A stretch of 64,000 nt of DNA from Nymphaea colorata (Eukaryota; Streptophyta; Magnoliopsida; Nymphaeales; Nymphaeaceae), in the NCBI RefSeq assembly GCF_008831285.2, contig NC_045145.1, positions 19,732,040 through 19,796,039 on the forward strand, in the 5' to 3' direction. Positions 11,684 to 24,257 of the stretch are shown here, piece by piece. The position numbers and the translations under genes are program-made. The notes below the pieces were generated by a model. The model was not told the DNA's origin and ran no database searches. It was given only the letters and a program-made list of their open reading frames with translations. Position 1 is the stretch's first letter. Every line of letters begins with the position of its first letter.

Positions 11684-14600
11684 ATGGACAGGGTGGTGCT
11701 GCTTCGTTCCTTACCCTGGCAGAAGGCTGTTCCCTTCGGGCGGCCAAAGCTGTTCGCTTGGCATTCATCTTCTCTCAACAAAGGACGTCCAGAGAACCAG
11801 TCGGAGCTTCAAGGCTGCCCACAGTGTATCCTGGCCCCTCATTTTCTTCTTAGGAGGAGCTTCTCGTTGACACCTGAGGCCATTGCGACCCCATTCTTCT
11901 AAGGGTACACATCAAGGTATGCTTCTCTCTCTTGGAAAAATTTAATGTGGGCCTCTTTGCTCCGGTACGTGCACGCCATGTTTGTTTCCTTCCTAGATGC
12001 TTCCGAAGATCAAGTCAAGGAAGCCCTACGTTCTTTAGTGTGGGCTTTGTTCTATATAAGTGGTATTTTTTCTCATGTGGGTACTCAATTTGCGAGTATT
12101 GTTTTGTTTAGTTGTCCTTCTTTCTTTGGGAACTTCTCTCTCTCTCGATGAAAGGCGTTAGTGAGTTTTCCTCGAACTACTGCTCTGTGTTATTATTGTA
12201 TGGTTTCGGGGTTCTTCACTGTTTCTTCATTTTTCTCTTTCTTTCATTAAATATCGGCTATTTTTCTTGTGCCCTCTTTTGTTAGAAACAAGTCGAACTA
12301 GTGATGTTGCTGAAGAACTTGGGTTCGAGAGAGTTTCAGAAGAATGGATTCCGGAATACAAGGCGAACGCAGTTCTTTATAGACACAAGAAAACAGGTGC
12401 GCAGGTTATGTCGGTATCGAATGACGATGAGAACAAGGTTTTTGGCATAGTCTTCCGTACTCCTCCGTGAGTGCTTTTCCCAACTCCTTATTGCTTCTCT
12501 TGTTCTTTGCCATAACAAGGATGGATATGATACGGCTGAAAAGTGTGCAGTTTAATCTTGTTAAGTAGTTGTCTTATTCACTTATAATATGAACGTTGGG
12601 ATTCTGTAGGTAGAAAACGTTATAGAAGTTGCAGATATCTGATTTACCTTGAGCGAGTCAGTCTTCTAAAACTGAAAACGCAACTAAGTGTCTTAATGTA
12701 ATGGGCGATCTTTACCGTAAATTGGTTTTTCTTTCTTAAAGCAGTTACCCAATGGACTTTCTGGATGATCTTGTGTTCCTTGTAATGCGCTCCGAACATG
12801 TTTACAAGTTATAACTCGAGGCTTTCATGGGTTGCACTTGCTTCTTCTGAAAATGGGATCAGTTAGATTCTCTCTTTTGCTTCCGAAATATCTGAACTCG
12901 TTTGAGTTTCCAATACAGATGGGCTGCTTCAGAATCTCTTTAGGTTTGAAATTTCTGCTTAAATTTATACTATTCAACAGAAAAGGTTCACTTTTAACTT
13001 TCAGAAACGAGCCCATGATGTGTTTATAAGTCTCGACTACAGATATCGTGATATTATCGGAAAAAATGAGAAAAATAAAAAAAAGGAAAAAATCGTGATA
13101 TTTTGAAAAAAAAAGTGACAAATAAATTTATATAATTTTTATCGCATTTTATCACCGGTTTTTTCCTATTTTTTTCATTTTTATTTTTTTTAAAAATAAA
13201 ATATCCTATGTCGGAGTATGTGGGATGCATGTGGATATGCAGTGCATGATGTGATAAGTTCCAAAAAGAATTGGGTGCGGGGGCGGCAAGGGCATATAAA
13301 CACACACACACACACACATATATATAATCTGTTATATAAGTAATTTTATTTGTCTATATTTTTTATTTTTTATCAAGGTTACTTTAATCTCATACAAAAT
13401 TCAAAATTTTATTAAATAAAATGGGGGAGGAGAGAGAGAAGAGGAAAAAATAAAGAGGGAAAAGTTAAGAGAAGAGAAAAAGAAAAAGAAACAAGAGAAA
13501 AAAAGTGGGTGCGGTTAGCAGCACTTGGCTCGGTCAAACCGAGTCGGGTGCTGTGGGGGCCTGCGCCTGCATCCTCATCTGAGTCGACTCGGGTGTGGCA
13601 CCATTTTTGGTGCACCCGTGTGACTTAATTAATATCATTGTTGATTCAATTTTGAACTTAAACTAAATTATTTTCCATTATTTTTAGGTTTTATTTATGC
13701 CTTCTTATTAGGTTCTCATTTATTTTATTTTATCTAATGTTTAATGTTTTTGAATTTTAAAAGTTTGCCACTATTTGCCCGAGATTTTTCTGTGAAAAAC
13801 AACTTTGCTGTGAAATACCTGAGAAAAACCTGCGATTAAACACCCGGGAATGATATTTGTAACAATGGTTTATAGTCATTACTTTATCTCTCTTATCCAG
13901 TTGCATGTATGATGCAATATTGTTACAAAGGTTTATGCAACATTTGAGATTTGAGACACCAGAATAATTGATCATTCTTGGAATGTCTGTTGATTATGCT
14001 TGTAATATTGCTTCTTGAAAATCATAGGACTTTTTCTACTTGATCTTATGAAATGCAGAAAGGACTCAACTGGGATACCTCACATACTAGAGCACAGTGT
14101 TTTGTGTGGATCAAGAAAGTATCCACTTAAAGAACCTTTTGTTGAGCTCCTAAAGGGTAGCCTGCACACATTTCTCAATGCATTTACATATCCAGACCGG
14201 ACATGCTTCCCAGTTGCATCTACAAACAATAAGGTGATGTACTTATTACACAATAGTCCATTTAATTGAATAATGAATTCTCCTTGCTGAAGTTCTTCAC
14301 AAGAGCCTATCTCATAGGTTCCTTCCTGATAGGATTCTGTTTTCTAGTTTGTGAATCATGACCAACTTGGTCAGCTGATTTGAGGACATGGGGTCCTAAT
14401 ATAAGCTCATCACATGTAATCTTCATCTGTATCACTGTCTGATCCTAATATAAACTTATTGCATGTCATCTTCATCTTTTTTTTTTACACTATTTCTAGC
14501 ATTGATAATCTGTTTTTTTCTCTTCCATAGGATTTCTATAACTTGGTTGATGTATATCTGGATGCTGTTTTCTTTCCCAAATGTGTTGAGGATTTTCAAA

Positions 14601-17080
14601 CATTTCAACAAGAAGGTTGGCACTATGAGCTCAATGATCCTGCAGAAGAGATATCCTTTAAAGGTATATAATTATTCTCTCCTTACAATGAGGGTACAAA
14701 TGTCCTTGTTTGAGTGGTCCTACGGATTTTGAAAAGCTAGCGTTTTGGCTTTTGGACTTCATTCTTCATTCTTACTAGGTTACTTATGACCTGGTTTAGC
14801 ATACATTGTTGGAACCATTTCTTTTTGGCTAACTAAGAAACCTATTTGTTCTGTCATCCAGCTGTTAGCTCAATTGGAGAACTGATATAAATTTGAATTG
14901 TAAGTGCTTCTAACTGGTAGTGTTGGAAAGCAAACCCTGTTTTCAGCATATGCTAGATAAAGAACTTTGCGAACCACAGCTTAGTTGGTTTGCATGGAGG
15001 ACAATCAAATACCTTAGCAGCATGTTTTCTAGGTTTCAGAACTAAAAAATTGGAAAGGATCAAGGGTCAAAGCATTCTTGTTTCTACTTATCTAATTGCA
15101 CTCCTCAAACTGAAAGAAAGGTAATCGACGACAAACTTTAGTGCTGAAAAAAAAAAAAACTTTTCATCTATTAAACAATGAGACATTCTTTATATATTGG
15201 AATTGGACTTTACTTCCTGTACTTAAAAGGCAAATTCATATGATGAGAAATTGCTAATGAAGGCATGTGGACATGCACATGAAGAGCCATTAACAGCGAC
15301 ATTAACCTTTTTTGTCAATGAAGTACATTATATTTCTTTTCATGTTAATATTGGTGTTATTTGTTATGAATTTTTCTTTTGGAGACCAGTTATTCAGAAG
15401 GTTTCTTTGTTAGCAATCACAGCCCCTTCTGGATTGTAGAGAAGCACATGGTGGTTCATTATACTGAAGAATTTTCCCTCCTTTTCACAGGTGTTGTGTT
15501 TAATGAAATGAAAGGCATTTATTCACAACCTGATAACATATTGTCAGAGATATCCCGACAGGTAAACCTGTGAATGTACACAAAGGTAGAGAGATTCATG
15601 CACATCAATGCAGGCACCATAATCAGTTTGACTTTTAGGATCCAAGCGAGAGCCATCTCCTGCTGTTATGTGTTAGATGTGGTGATGGCTTGTTATGGAG
15701 ACACAAAAGAAAGTTTCTTTACATAAACACTTGTTTAGAGCATTGTCACAAATATCGTTTTCAGGTATTAAGAGGCGAGTTTTTTCTCGGGTATGATATA
15801 AAAAACTTATTTTGCTAGGGAAAATCTTGGTAAATTTTAAAAAAGTTAAAAAAGCAAAGGTCCTCCATGTGAAAAATGCGAAAATAAAAATCTGGTAACT
15901 AAAAAATGTGAAAATGTGAAAAAAGGCAAAAGCATGAAAAAAAACATGAAAAAGCACATTTTATTTGTGTTTTTTCATTTCGGCAATTTTTGAACAAAAC
16001 ACATTTTTTCCCTTTTTTTGGCTGACTTGATTTTAATGTTTTTTCACATTTTTTTGAAAGAAATATGTTTCCTGTGACACTGGTTTAGAGATATGAAATC
16101 ATCATTTTCCATTTGATTGCAGGACATTATCTAAGGCATGAAATTTATTAATAAGAATAAAATAAGTATTAATTTAATAGCTTGAGAGCCTAATATGCCT
16201 ATGGTTGAATTTTATGTCCCATTGTTTTTCATCCCTTCTCAGAGAAATTTCGCTTTTGTTCGTAATGATGCCTGTCATTCATATCCTCATTGTCTAAAAT
16301 CTAATAACATATCAGGATTCTTTTCATCTAGTATTCAGTTTTTCGGATTTTTTATTGCGGTCAAATTTTGGATGGGAAGTGTCTAGGGATTTCAATTTTG
16401 GGTCATACTTGTGGAAAAATATTAATTGATGATGCTATACAAGTCGGATCTGTGTGGATGACATTGTTTCTGTGCAGGCCCTCTTTCCTGATAATACTTA
16501 TGGTGTGGACAGTGGAGGAGACCCACGTGTTATTCCCAAACTTACTTTTGAAGAGCTCAAGGTTTAGTTTCACCACCTTCTGAATTATATGTCCAATTTG
16601 TTCACATGCTAACAACCTTTCATGAACAAAGTGCAAAGAAATAGTTGTAGAAATTTGGAAAATTATGTCATTCTCTTCTTCCTTAAATTATACTGTCCAA
16701 GAAGCATCAGTTTGTATTCTTTGGAAGCTATTGGATATTAAAAACCTATGGTGTAGTTGTCACATTTTCACATGATTCATTTCAGGAATTTCATTGTAAA
16801 TATTACCATCCCAGCAATGCGAAGATCTGGTTCTATGGTGATGATGGCCCTGATGAGAGACTCCTGATCCTAAGTGGTAGATGCTTCAGTAACTTTGTCT
16901 CTTCATCTGAAAAATTAACCACTGCATTTCAATTGAATATGTTCTTTTGTTTTCTGGATTAGACAGTTTTGAAATGTGCTTTTATTTGCGTTCACGTCAG
17001 ACTTTAGGGTGTTCACAGAAGACTATGGTATTTCTTGCATAAAATTATGCAGCTCCACTGGCATTGTGTCTGTGTGTGTG

Positions 17081-17145
<65 letters not shown>

Positions 17146-17359
17146 GAAAATAATTTAGTTTAAGTTTATATTTGAATCCATGATAAAATCAATGCTAAAA
17201 AATAGAAAAATGAAAAAATCACAAAAAAGATGCGATAATAACGCGATACATAGTTTTTCCCATTTTTTCAAAATATCACGTTTTTTCCCCTTTTTTATTT
17301 TTTCTTATTTTTGATGTTAATATTGTGATATTTTTGAAAATATCACGCTATCTGGGACA

Positions 17360-17396
<37 letters not shown>

Positions 17397-17637
17397 AAAG
17401 TGATGAAAATAATTTAGTTTAAGTTTATATTTGAATCCATGATAAAATCAATGCTAAAAAATAGAAAAATGAAAAATCACAAAAAAGATGCGATAATAAC
17501 ACGATACATAGTTTTTCCCATTTTTTCAAAATATCACGTTTTTTCCCCTTTTTTATTTTTTCTTATTTTTGATGTTAATAACGTGATATTTTTGAAAATA
17601 TCACGATATCTGGGACACTGATATATATGTATATATA

Positions 17638-17724
<87 letters not shown>

Positions 17725-20700
17725 GATGCCTCCAGCTTCTCATATATGCAGCCTGATGCATTGTAGAGGGCTTCATGTGTGAAAGGCTGGATGTTCAGAA
17801 GGCCAGAGGATTTCAGCTCCTCTATCTGTGTATAATTATCATCTTATGAACATTACCTGAAATTTGCACAATGAACCTGTTTCTCTGACTTGGTTGCTTG
17901 AAGATAAGTGGAAATGTATTCGGTAGGTAATTATAAATTGGAGCTACAGAGGATGGCTATTTTGGACTTGCAATTTCTGAAGAAATTTTCAGAACTACCA
18001 TGCATTATAGGACATTACAATATGTTTTGATGCAAAAGGACATACAATAGGTGAAAAAGGAGAAACAGATGTGTTAAACTAACAAACAGCAAGAAACTTT
18101 CAATTTGAATGAGGCTGTTCATGTTTTCTAAGTCATGTTCAACTACTGCTTCATGTTTAGTGACAATGTTTTTGTGTTTCGTATGATCCTTTACAAGTTG
18201 CAGATGCTAATAAGCTATTTAGCATATTCATGAATGTGACTGGGTCACATGTGAAAAGTTTCTTTTCTGAAGCTAAGTGTTAACATTTAACTTATCTTTC
18301 TTGTTGGGGACAGCATTCTTGGATCAGTTTGATGCAAGTTCAGCAGCAGACAAATCAAAGATTGATCGCCAAAGGCTATTTTCAGTTCCTGTCAGGGTTG
18401 TTGAGAAATATCCTTCTGGAGATGCTGGTGATTTGAAGAAGAGGCACATGGTTTGCATTAATTGGCTTCTATCTGATGAGCCATTTGATTTGGAAACTGA
18501 GTTCACCTTTGGCTTCTTAGATCATCTTATGTTGGGAACTCCTGCCTCTCCATTGAGAAGAATTCTCCTTGAAAGTGGCCTTGGAGATGCAATTGTTGGT
18601 GATGGAATTGATGATGAACTCCTTCAGCCTCAATTTAGTATTGGTTTGAAGGGTGTTTCTGAAGATGATGTCCAGAAGGTGGAGGAGCTAATAATGAACA
18701 CCCTAAACAAGTTAGCAGATGAAGGTTTTGATAAAGAAGCAGTGGAAGCAACAATGAACACAATTGAGTTTTCTCTTCGGGAGAACAATACTGGTTCATT
18801 TCCTAGAGGCCTGTCTTTGATGCTTCGATCCATGGTCAGTATAGGATTTCATACCTGAACTTAAACTAATCCAGCACTTCTTGGGAGTTCTATTTTTTTC
18901 GTCTGATCTTATGTCTACAGGCGAAATGGATTTATGATATGGACCCATTTGAGCCTTTGAAATATGAGAAACGTCTAGAAGCTTTGAAAACACAAATTTC
19001 TGATGAAGGATCAAAAGCTGTTTTCTCACCACTGCTGAAGAAGTACATTTTGGACAATCCTCATCGTGTTGTAACTGAGATGCAGGTATTCCTGTAGAAT
19101 TTCATAAATGTATATTATTTAATAAATCAGGAATGCTGTTCAATGGCTATGAGATGCTGTTTTATCGATTAATAACTGTTTATTGTTGGTTGCCATCCAT
19201 TACATGAAGCCCGACCCAGAAAAAGCTTCAAAAGAAGAAGCAGAGGAGAGAGAAATTCTACAGCAAGTCAAAGAATGCATGACAGAAGAAGATCTTTCAG
19301 AGCTAGCACGCACCACTCAGGAACTTCGGAGAAAGCAGGAAACTCCTGACCCACCTGAAGCCCTCAAATGTGTACCAAGCCTTTCATTGCAAGATATTCC
19401 GGAAAACCCCGTACATGTGCCAACAGAGGTAATTATTCACGGTTTCAACATTTCTGGTGCTGGTTGTTTTGGTAGTACAGCCTTTAATTTTGCAAGATCA
19501 ATTAATTTTGTCCCATTAGGCTTCTGAGCAAAACTTTTGTAGTATTCACATACAGTCTTAGCATGGACAGGTTGTTTTCTTTTTCCTAATGTTTATGTTG
19601 CTGCTGTATGTGTTGTAAATTTTGGTTCGAGTTTTGAACTCATGAAATTTGCAGATTGGTGAGATGGACGGTGTAAAGGTCTTGAAGCATGATCTTTTCA
19701 CAAATGGTATACTCTATGCAGATGCAGTGTTTGATATGACCTCCTTGAAGCCAGAACTGATTCCTCTCATACCACTGTTTTGGTGAGGCACCCTTCATTA
19801 GTCTGTTTCTTCTGCATGATAACAGATTCTTTTACATCTGATCTCCTTTTTCAAATCACAAGAGGCATTGAAGACATGTCATGTAAAATTTTTGGCAGCC
19901 AATCTTTGCTTGAGATGGGTACCAAAGATATGGATTTCATTCAGCTTAATCAATTGATTGGACGTAAGACAGGAGGGATTACAGTATCCCCATTCACATC
20001 CTCCATAAGAGGGAAAGATGAGCCATGCAGTGTCATGATTGTTCGTGGTAAAGCATTGGCAGGAAGAGTTGAAGACCTATTCAACCTGGTAGTAGTTGCT
20101 TTAATTAAGATGCTTCAGTTGTATCATCTTCTCTGTATCATAACTAGGTTGTTTTATGGTCATCTTTCTTAGTTTACGGGTTCACATTTGTTGAAATTGT
20201 GCTATTCACCCTGATGGTACTATCTACTGTTGGTCATGATATATTTCAGTTCCCTGAGGTGTTGGATTTTGTCACTGAGATCTGTTTAAAATGTTGAGTG
20301 CTGTGGTTAAACCATTCAATGTTGCTTACCAAATGCTACTTTCTTATTTTCTCTTTTTGCATATATAGAATCATATATAGACAGGCCAAAAAGAGTATAT
20401 TTTCTTTCATTTTGCTTGACTTTTGGGAGTGGATGACAAAACAAATCTCCAAATTTCATTTTTTTTTCCCTTTTGGAGCAGCTTGGTCTTTTCCTTTTAA
20501 ACTGTTATACACCTTAGAGATGTCTGTACTTCATGCACCCCGGTTACCTACCTTGCACATAATAATTAGTGATTATCCAGGTCGCTTAACCATATTATCC
20601 TGCTTTCAGATGAATACTGTCCTTCAGCAAGTTCAGTTCATTGATCAGCAACGGTTCAAGCAATTTGTCTCTCAAAGCAAAGCAAAAATGGAGGTATTAA

Positions 20701-23264
20701 TGAACAAGCAGTTGTTTGTGTATAATTCGGTTGTACTTAAACATTATTTTCATATAGTTCACCATTTCTGCAGAATCGATTAAGGGGCAGTGGTGATGGT
20801 ATGGCTGCTTCAAGGATGGAGGCAAAGTTAAACATTGCAGGATGGATTTCTGAACAGATGGGTGGTATCAGGTAGGAATATTTTGTTGTTTTACTCTGAA
20901 GATCCATAAGAAGTCATCATAAAATGGTGGTGCACTTAGTTCCCTGCATGAAAATGCATGATTTACTGTGCATGTTTTTTATACTCGTCATGTGGTGGAA
21001 AATAACTGGTCTGTTGATGAAATCATCATGTTTTCGTAATGGTACCATGAATTTGCCCATCTTATGTACTGTTGTATTTAGCTTTTACGTGCGTTATATT
21101 TTCCATTATGCATATTTAATGAGCTGTATCCCTCTTATCTTCAGCTATCTGGAATTCTTACAAAGCCTTGAAAAGCAAATCGACCACGAATGGGATTCCA
21201 TTTCCTCATCTCTTGAGGAGATACGCAGATCATTACTCTCAAAAGAGGGCTGCCTGATCAATTTAACTGCTGATGGCAAAATCCTGTCAAGTACAGAGAA
21301 GCATGTGGCCAGATTTCTTGATTCGCTTCCTAGGGAGAAGGCCACGAGAAATGTTTCTTGGAATGGTCTTCTTTCTCTGGGGCATGAGTGCATGGTTATT
21401 CCTACCAAGGTAAGGAAGTTATTTGACTGTATTGCTTCCATGGAATACACAATCGTTCATATTCCTTCTGATTTTTGTTCTTTATCTAAGCAACTGGAGG
21501 GCTCACGTTTTATTCGTTTCAATAGGTGAATTATGTTGGTAAGGCTGCTAATCTTTATGAGAATGGTTACCAGCTACATGGTAGTGCCTATGTCATTTCA
21601 AAGTATATAGGAAATACATGGCTGTGGGACCGAGTTCGTGTAAGTGGTGGTGCATATGGAGGATTCTGTGACTTTGACACAGACTCAGGTACTTTTTTCT
21701 TATCAGATTTGCAGCTTCACTGTAATCTGCACACATGATTTTATTCCTAATTCTTGATATATTGGCTCTTGTTCAATTTCAGGTGTCTTCTCTTATCTAT
21801 CATATCGAGACCCAAATTTATTGAAGACTATAGATGTGTACGATCAAACAGCAGATTTCCTTCGTGAAATAGAGTTAGATGAAGATTGCCTTACAAAAGC
21901 AATTATTGGAACAATTGGAGATGTTGACGCATATCAACTGCCAGACGCCAAAGGCTACAGTAGGTATGAAAGTCATCTATACAATTATTGAACATTTATT
22001 CACGTGAGTATTCTCATGTAGGAAAGATAGCTAGTAATGATTTACCTGATGTGGCAATCGGATGTGTCAGCCAGGTACATAGTTCTCTGACTATTTAGTG
22101 TACTGGGAATATATCCTTTTATTAATTATCTTTATGAATTCATCACACTTTCTTTTGATATTTTTTGTTATCTCAAGCATATTAAATGCATGTAACAATG
22201 TCACCTCGTAGCCAAGCAAATTTGTTAGTAGGCTAATGTTTTAGTATCATCTTTGCTGACATGAATCAGAACGCCATGAGGAACTGACTTTTGTCTCTTG
22301 AAGCTGTTCTTACAATGTAAAGGAAATATGAGTATTGCTTATTCTAGACATTCAAATGCTGTAAAATTTGTTGACAATATTTTATGAGTTGTTTGCCTTT
22401 TTTTTCTCCCCCCCTCTCTCTCTCTTTCTGTACACTTATCACAATGGACACATTTTTTTTTCCTTGCATGTCTGTGTTCCATGCCTGTGAAAGTGAACAT
22501 TTTTTTTCCTTGCATGTTTGTGTTCCATGCCTGTGATAGTGAACACTCAACAGAAACATGCATTTGGGACCTATAAAATACCCATTTATCTACACTAGTC
22601 AAAATTTTTTGAACTATCCACCAAAAAATGTGAATATCTGGGCTTTTGAATTGATTCTTAGTGCTTTGTCCAAACTGAAGTACTATCGACTATGATCCCT
22701 TTTTTCCATTTTCTGTTTATTTCTTGGCCTCTTGGTACCTGTGCCATGTACATACACTAGATCAATCACTCCTGGCATTCGGACTTGGTGATTTGTGCTG
22801 TATTCCAATGCCTTTTGAGTTTTGAGGGAGTCACTGCATTTTTTTTGTCATTTGGGGGAACTACTTGTAAAGTAAGCATGAAAGTAAACTATTTTTAACG
22901 AATTGCTTAAACTTGCAACATGGGATCTGTATCATGAACATAATGTGATCTTTTGTATTTTCAGTTTGCTGCGGCATTTGTTAGGTGTTACAGAAGAGGA
23001 AAGACAGAAGAGGCGTGAGGAAATCCTCTCTACGAGGTTGAAACTGCGATCTCTTTCATGTTTGAATTGTTACAGTATGGCAGGCTATGCTTTTTGCCCT
23101 GATTCCTTTTTTGTTTGGTCAGTGTGAAGGACTTCCGTCAGTTTGCAGAGGCGGTTGATACAGTTAGACACAATGGGGTCGTTGTTGCGGTTGCATCTGC
23201 TGATGATGTTACGACAGCACATAGTGAGCGATCTGGATTCTTTGAAGTGAAAAAGGTCCTGTAA
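11684..23264 (+). CDS. PREP1: Presequence protease (PreP), tandem copy 2; first exon one base out of frame
   Basis: Second copy of the M16C organellar peptidase. Nineteen exons: 11684-11916, 12286-12466, 14059-14233, 14531-14663, 15491-15561, 16478-16561, 16786-16876, 18314-18834, 18921-19085, 19210-19428, 19655-19782, 19899-20088, 20610-20693, 20774-20871, 21145-21409, 21526-21688, 21783-21963, 22965-23036, 23123-23264. Exons from the fifth on match copy 1 in length. The start [10 protein letters not shown], followed by an Arg/Ser-rich stretch, resembles plant PreP transit peptides. The exons sum to one base more than a multiple of three: in exon 1 the frame hits TAA at 11900-11902, and dropping one base nearby gives 1064 residues (Arabidopsis PreP1 is 1080). 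On that numbering HILEH is 146-150, the distal Glu 246, and the catalytic Arg and Tyr 917 and 923, all intact. Several conserved positions differ from copy 1 (EFHCK, GDDGP, TNGILY). It may be a young pseudogene, a copy with altered targeting, or intact with a base error. Confidence 0.9.
11890..11916 (+). other. Apparent +1 frameshift at the end of PREP copy 2 exon 1
   Basis: The exon 1 frame reads ...[10 protein letters not shown] and then TAA at 11900-11902. The best donor (CAAG|gtatgc after 11916) and the acceptor before 12286 need the other frame, reading through [17 protein letters not shown]. One extra base in this short stretch explains both. No upstream donor with good consensus restores the phase. 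Confidence 0.65.
13035..13205 (-). repeat. Fold-back-like insert in intron 2 of PREP copy 2, apparently opposite orientation
   Basis: Starts with CAGATATCGTGATATT, the reverse complement of the right ends seen near 17600. An A-rich then a T-rich half follow, with ATCGTGATATTTTG repeated internally. Boundaries are approximate. Confidence 0.35.
15770..16090 (+). repeat. AT-rich fold-back-like insert in PREP copy 2, paralogous to 603-912
   Basis: Same A-rich to T-rich organisation and the same right end (CCTGTGACACTGG) as the copy 1 insert, in the matching intron between the FNEMKG exon and the ALFPDNTYG exon. Confidence 0.45.
17066..17140. repeat. Compound (TG)n(TC)n(TA)n microsatellite
   Basis: Short TG, then TC from about 17081, then pure TA from about 17107 to 17140, directly before the 259-bp duplicated unit. 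Confidence 0.9.
17141..17630 (+). repeat. Tandem duplication of a 259-bp AT-rich unit flanked by (TA)n
   Basis: A unit starting GTGATGAAAATAATTTAG at 17141 is repeated almost identically from 17400, with period 259. Each copy ends in TATCTGGGACACTGATAT and runs into a (TA)n array. It lies in the intron between exons 16786-16876 and 18314-18834 of PREP copy 2. At the matching place copy 1 has only a (TA)n array (1919-1956). Confidence 0.8.
17620..17721. repeat. Long (TA)n array in a PREP copy 2 intron
   Basis: About 100 bp of almost pure TA dinucleotide with one ATTTTATA interruption. It directly follows the second 259-bp unit. Confidence 0.9.
22449..22546 (+). repeat. Two tandem copies of a 46-bp unit in a PREP copy 2 intron
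   Basis: TTTTCCTTGCATGT...GTGTTCCATGCCTGTGA occurs twice with period 46 (first CCTTGC at 22462, second at 22508). Copy 1 carries the unit once near 6770, so the doubling is specific to copy 2. Confidence 0.75.
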
Positions 23265-24257
23265 CAATGTCAAGTGGCATGGCAAATATTTGGATCAATT
23301 TTTAATCCAATTCCTCTAGCCTCTTAAAATAGGGTGGAAGTATATATCAGCTCGGGCAATATCGACATTATTTAATCATTGTTTCGGTAGTTTTGCATAT
23401 AAAAGGCTTGCAGCTCCGTGATTGTATCTATAAAATAATATGAGGTTTTATGGCATTGATTTCTATACTTGTGAGGAGGCTTGTGAATGACTGCTGATTG
23501 GGAGAAAAATGTACTTGGCCGCAGAATTTTTATGATTAATGTTGTTTATGCGTCTCTTGTATTGGCTTGGACATGGCTGGCCGTCTGTATTATTCTTTAG
23601 ATGGATTTAAGATCAAAATGCTTTTTCGTTGTTAGATGTATAATCTGCCTGATAGAAGATAATCCCCTTTTTAAAGTGATACAATGGGAGTAAATTCCTG
23701 TTGTCAGGGAGAGAACGAGAGCGCAGCAGTAAGCTTCCACGGCTTGTATTACATGAGATCGGGTGACAGTTAAAACAAATGCCATTCTTAACCACTGCTA
23801 CTAAAGCAATCTAGTTGGGTGCTTTTCCCTCTGAAATTTTTTGACGGCAGGACTCAGGTGTTTGTATCATCTGTCAAGATTGTCATACGATGGATGGTGA
23901 TGCCCATGCATCAGCTACAAGATCAACAGATGGGGGTCATACAACAGTAAAAGACTACCTTGTCTCTGCGTTTGATCCATAAGCGGAACTGTAAAAAAAA
24001 TTCACTCGCTCCCGCAAACGATGAGGATCTCAGAAAAGCCAACTGCTCTTCTCGTCCCTGCTCTCAGAACGCGTCATCATTGGATTCCATGAAGTATTGA
24101 CGCAGTTATGTTCTTTTTTTTTTTTAAGAAAGAGGCATTCGAAAAATGATCTGTAGTTCTTATTCGCGTACGTAGAACAAGTACTTTTCAGCATACATGA
24201 ATGAATCGGCATTCTCAACTGAAAGGAAAGGAGCAAGGACCTCTCATCATAAAACGA
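23265..24257. other. Spacer between convergent PREP copy 2 and a minus-strand gene
   Basis: Up to about 23960 it is the paralogous 3' flank also found after copy 1. The rest probably holds the 3' UTR of the minus-strand gene ending at 24258. No further gene seen. Confidence 0.6.

Noticed and set aside
13500-13620. A GC-rich stretch with GAGTCGACTCGGG-type repeats inside PREP copy 2 intron 2 (similar words near 43350)
   Set aside because: Probably a decayed repeat, but there are no boundaries, terminal repeats or coding evidence to name it.
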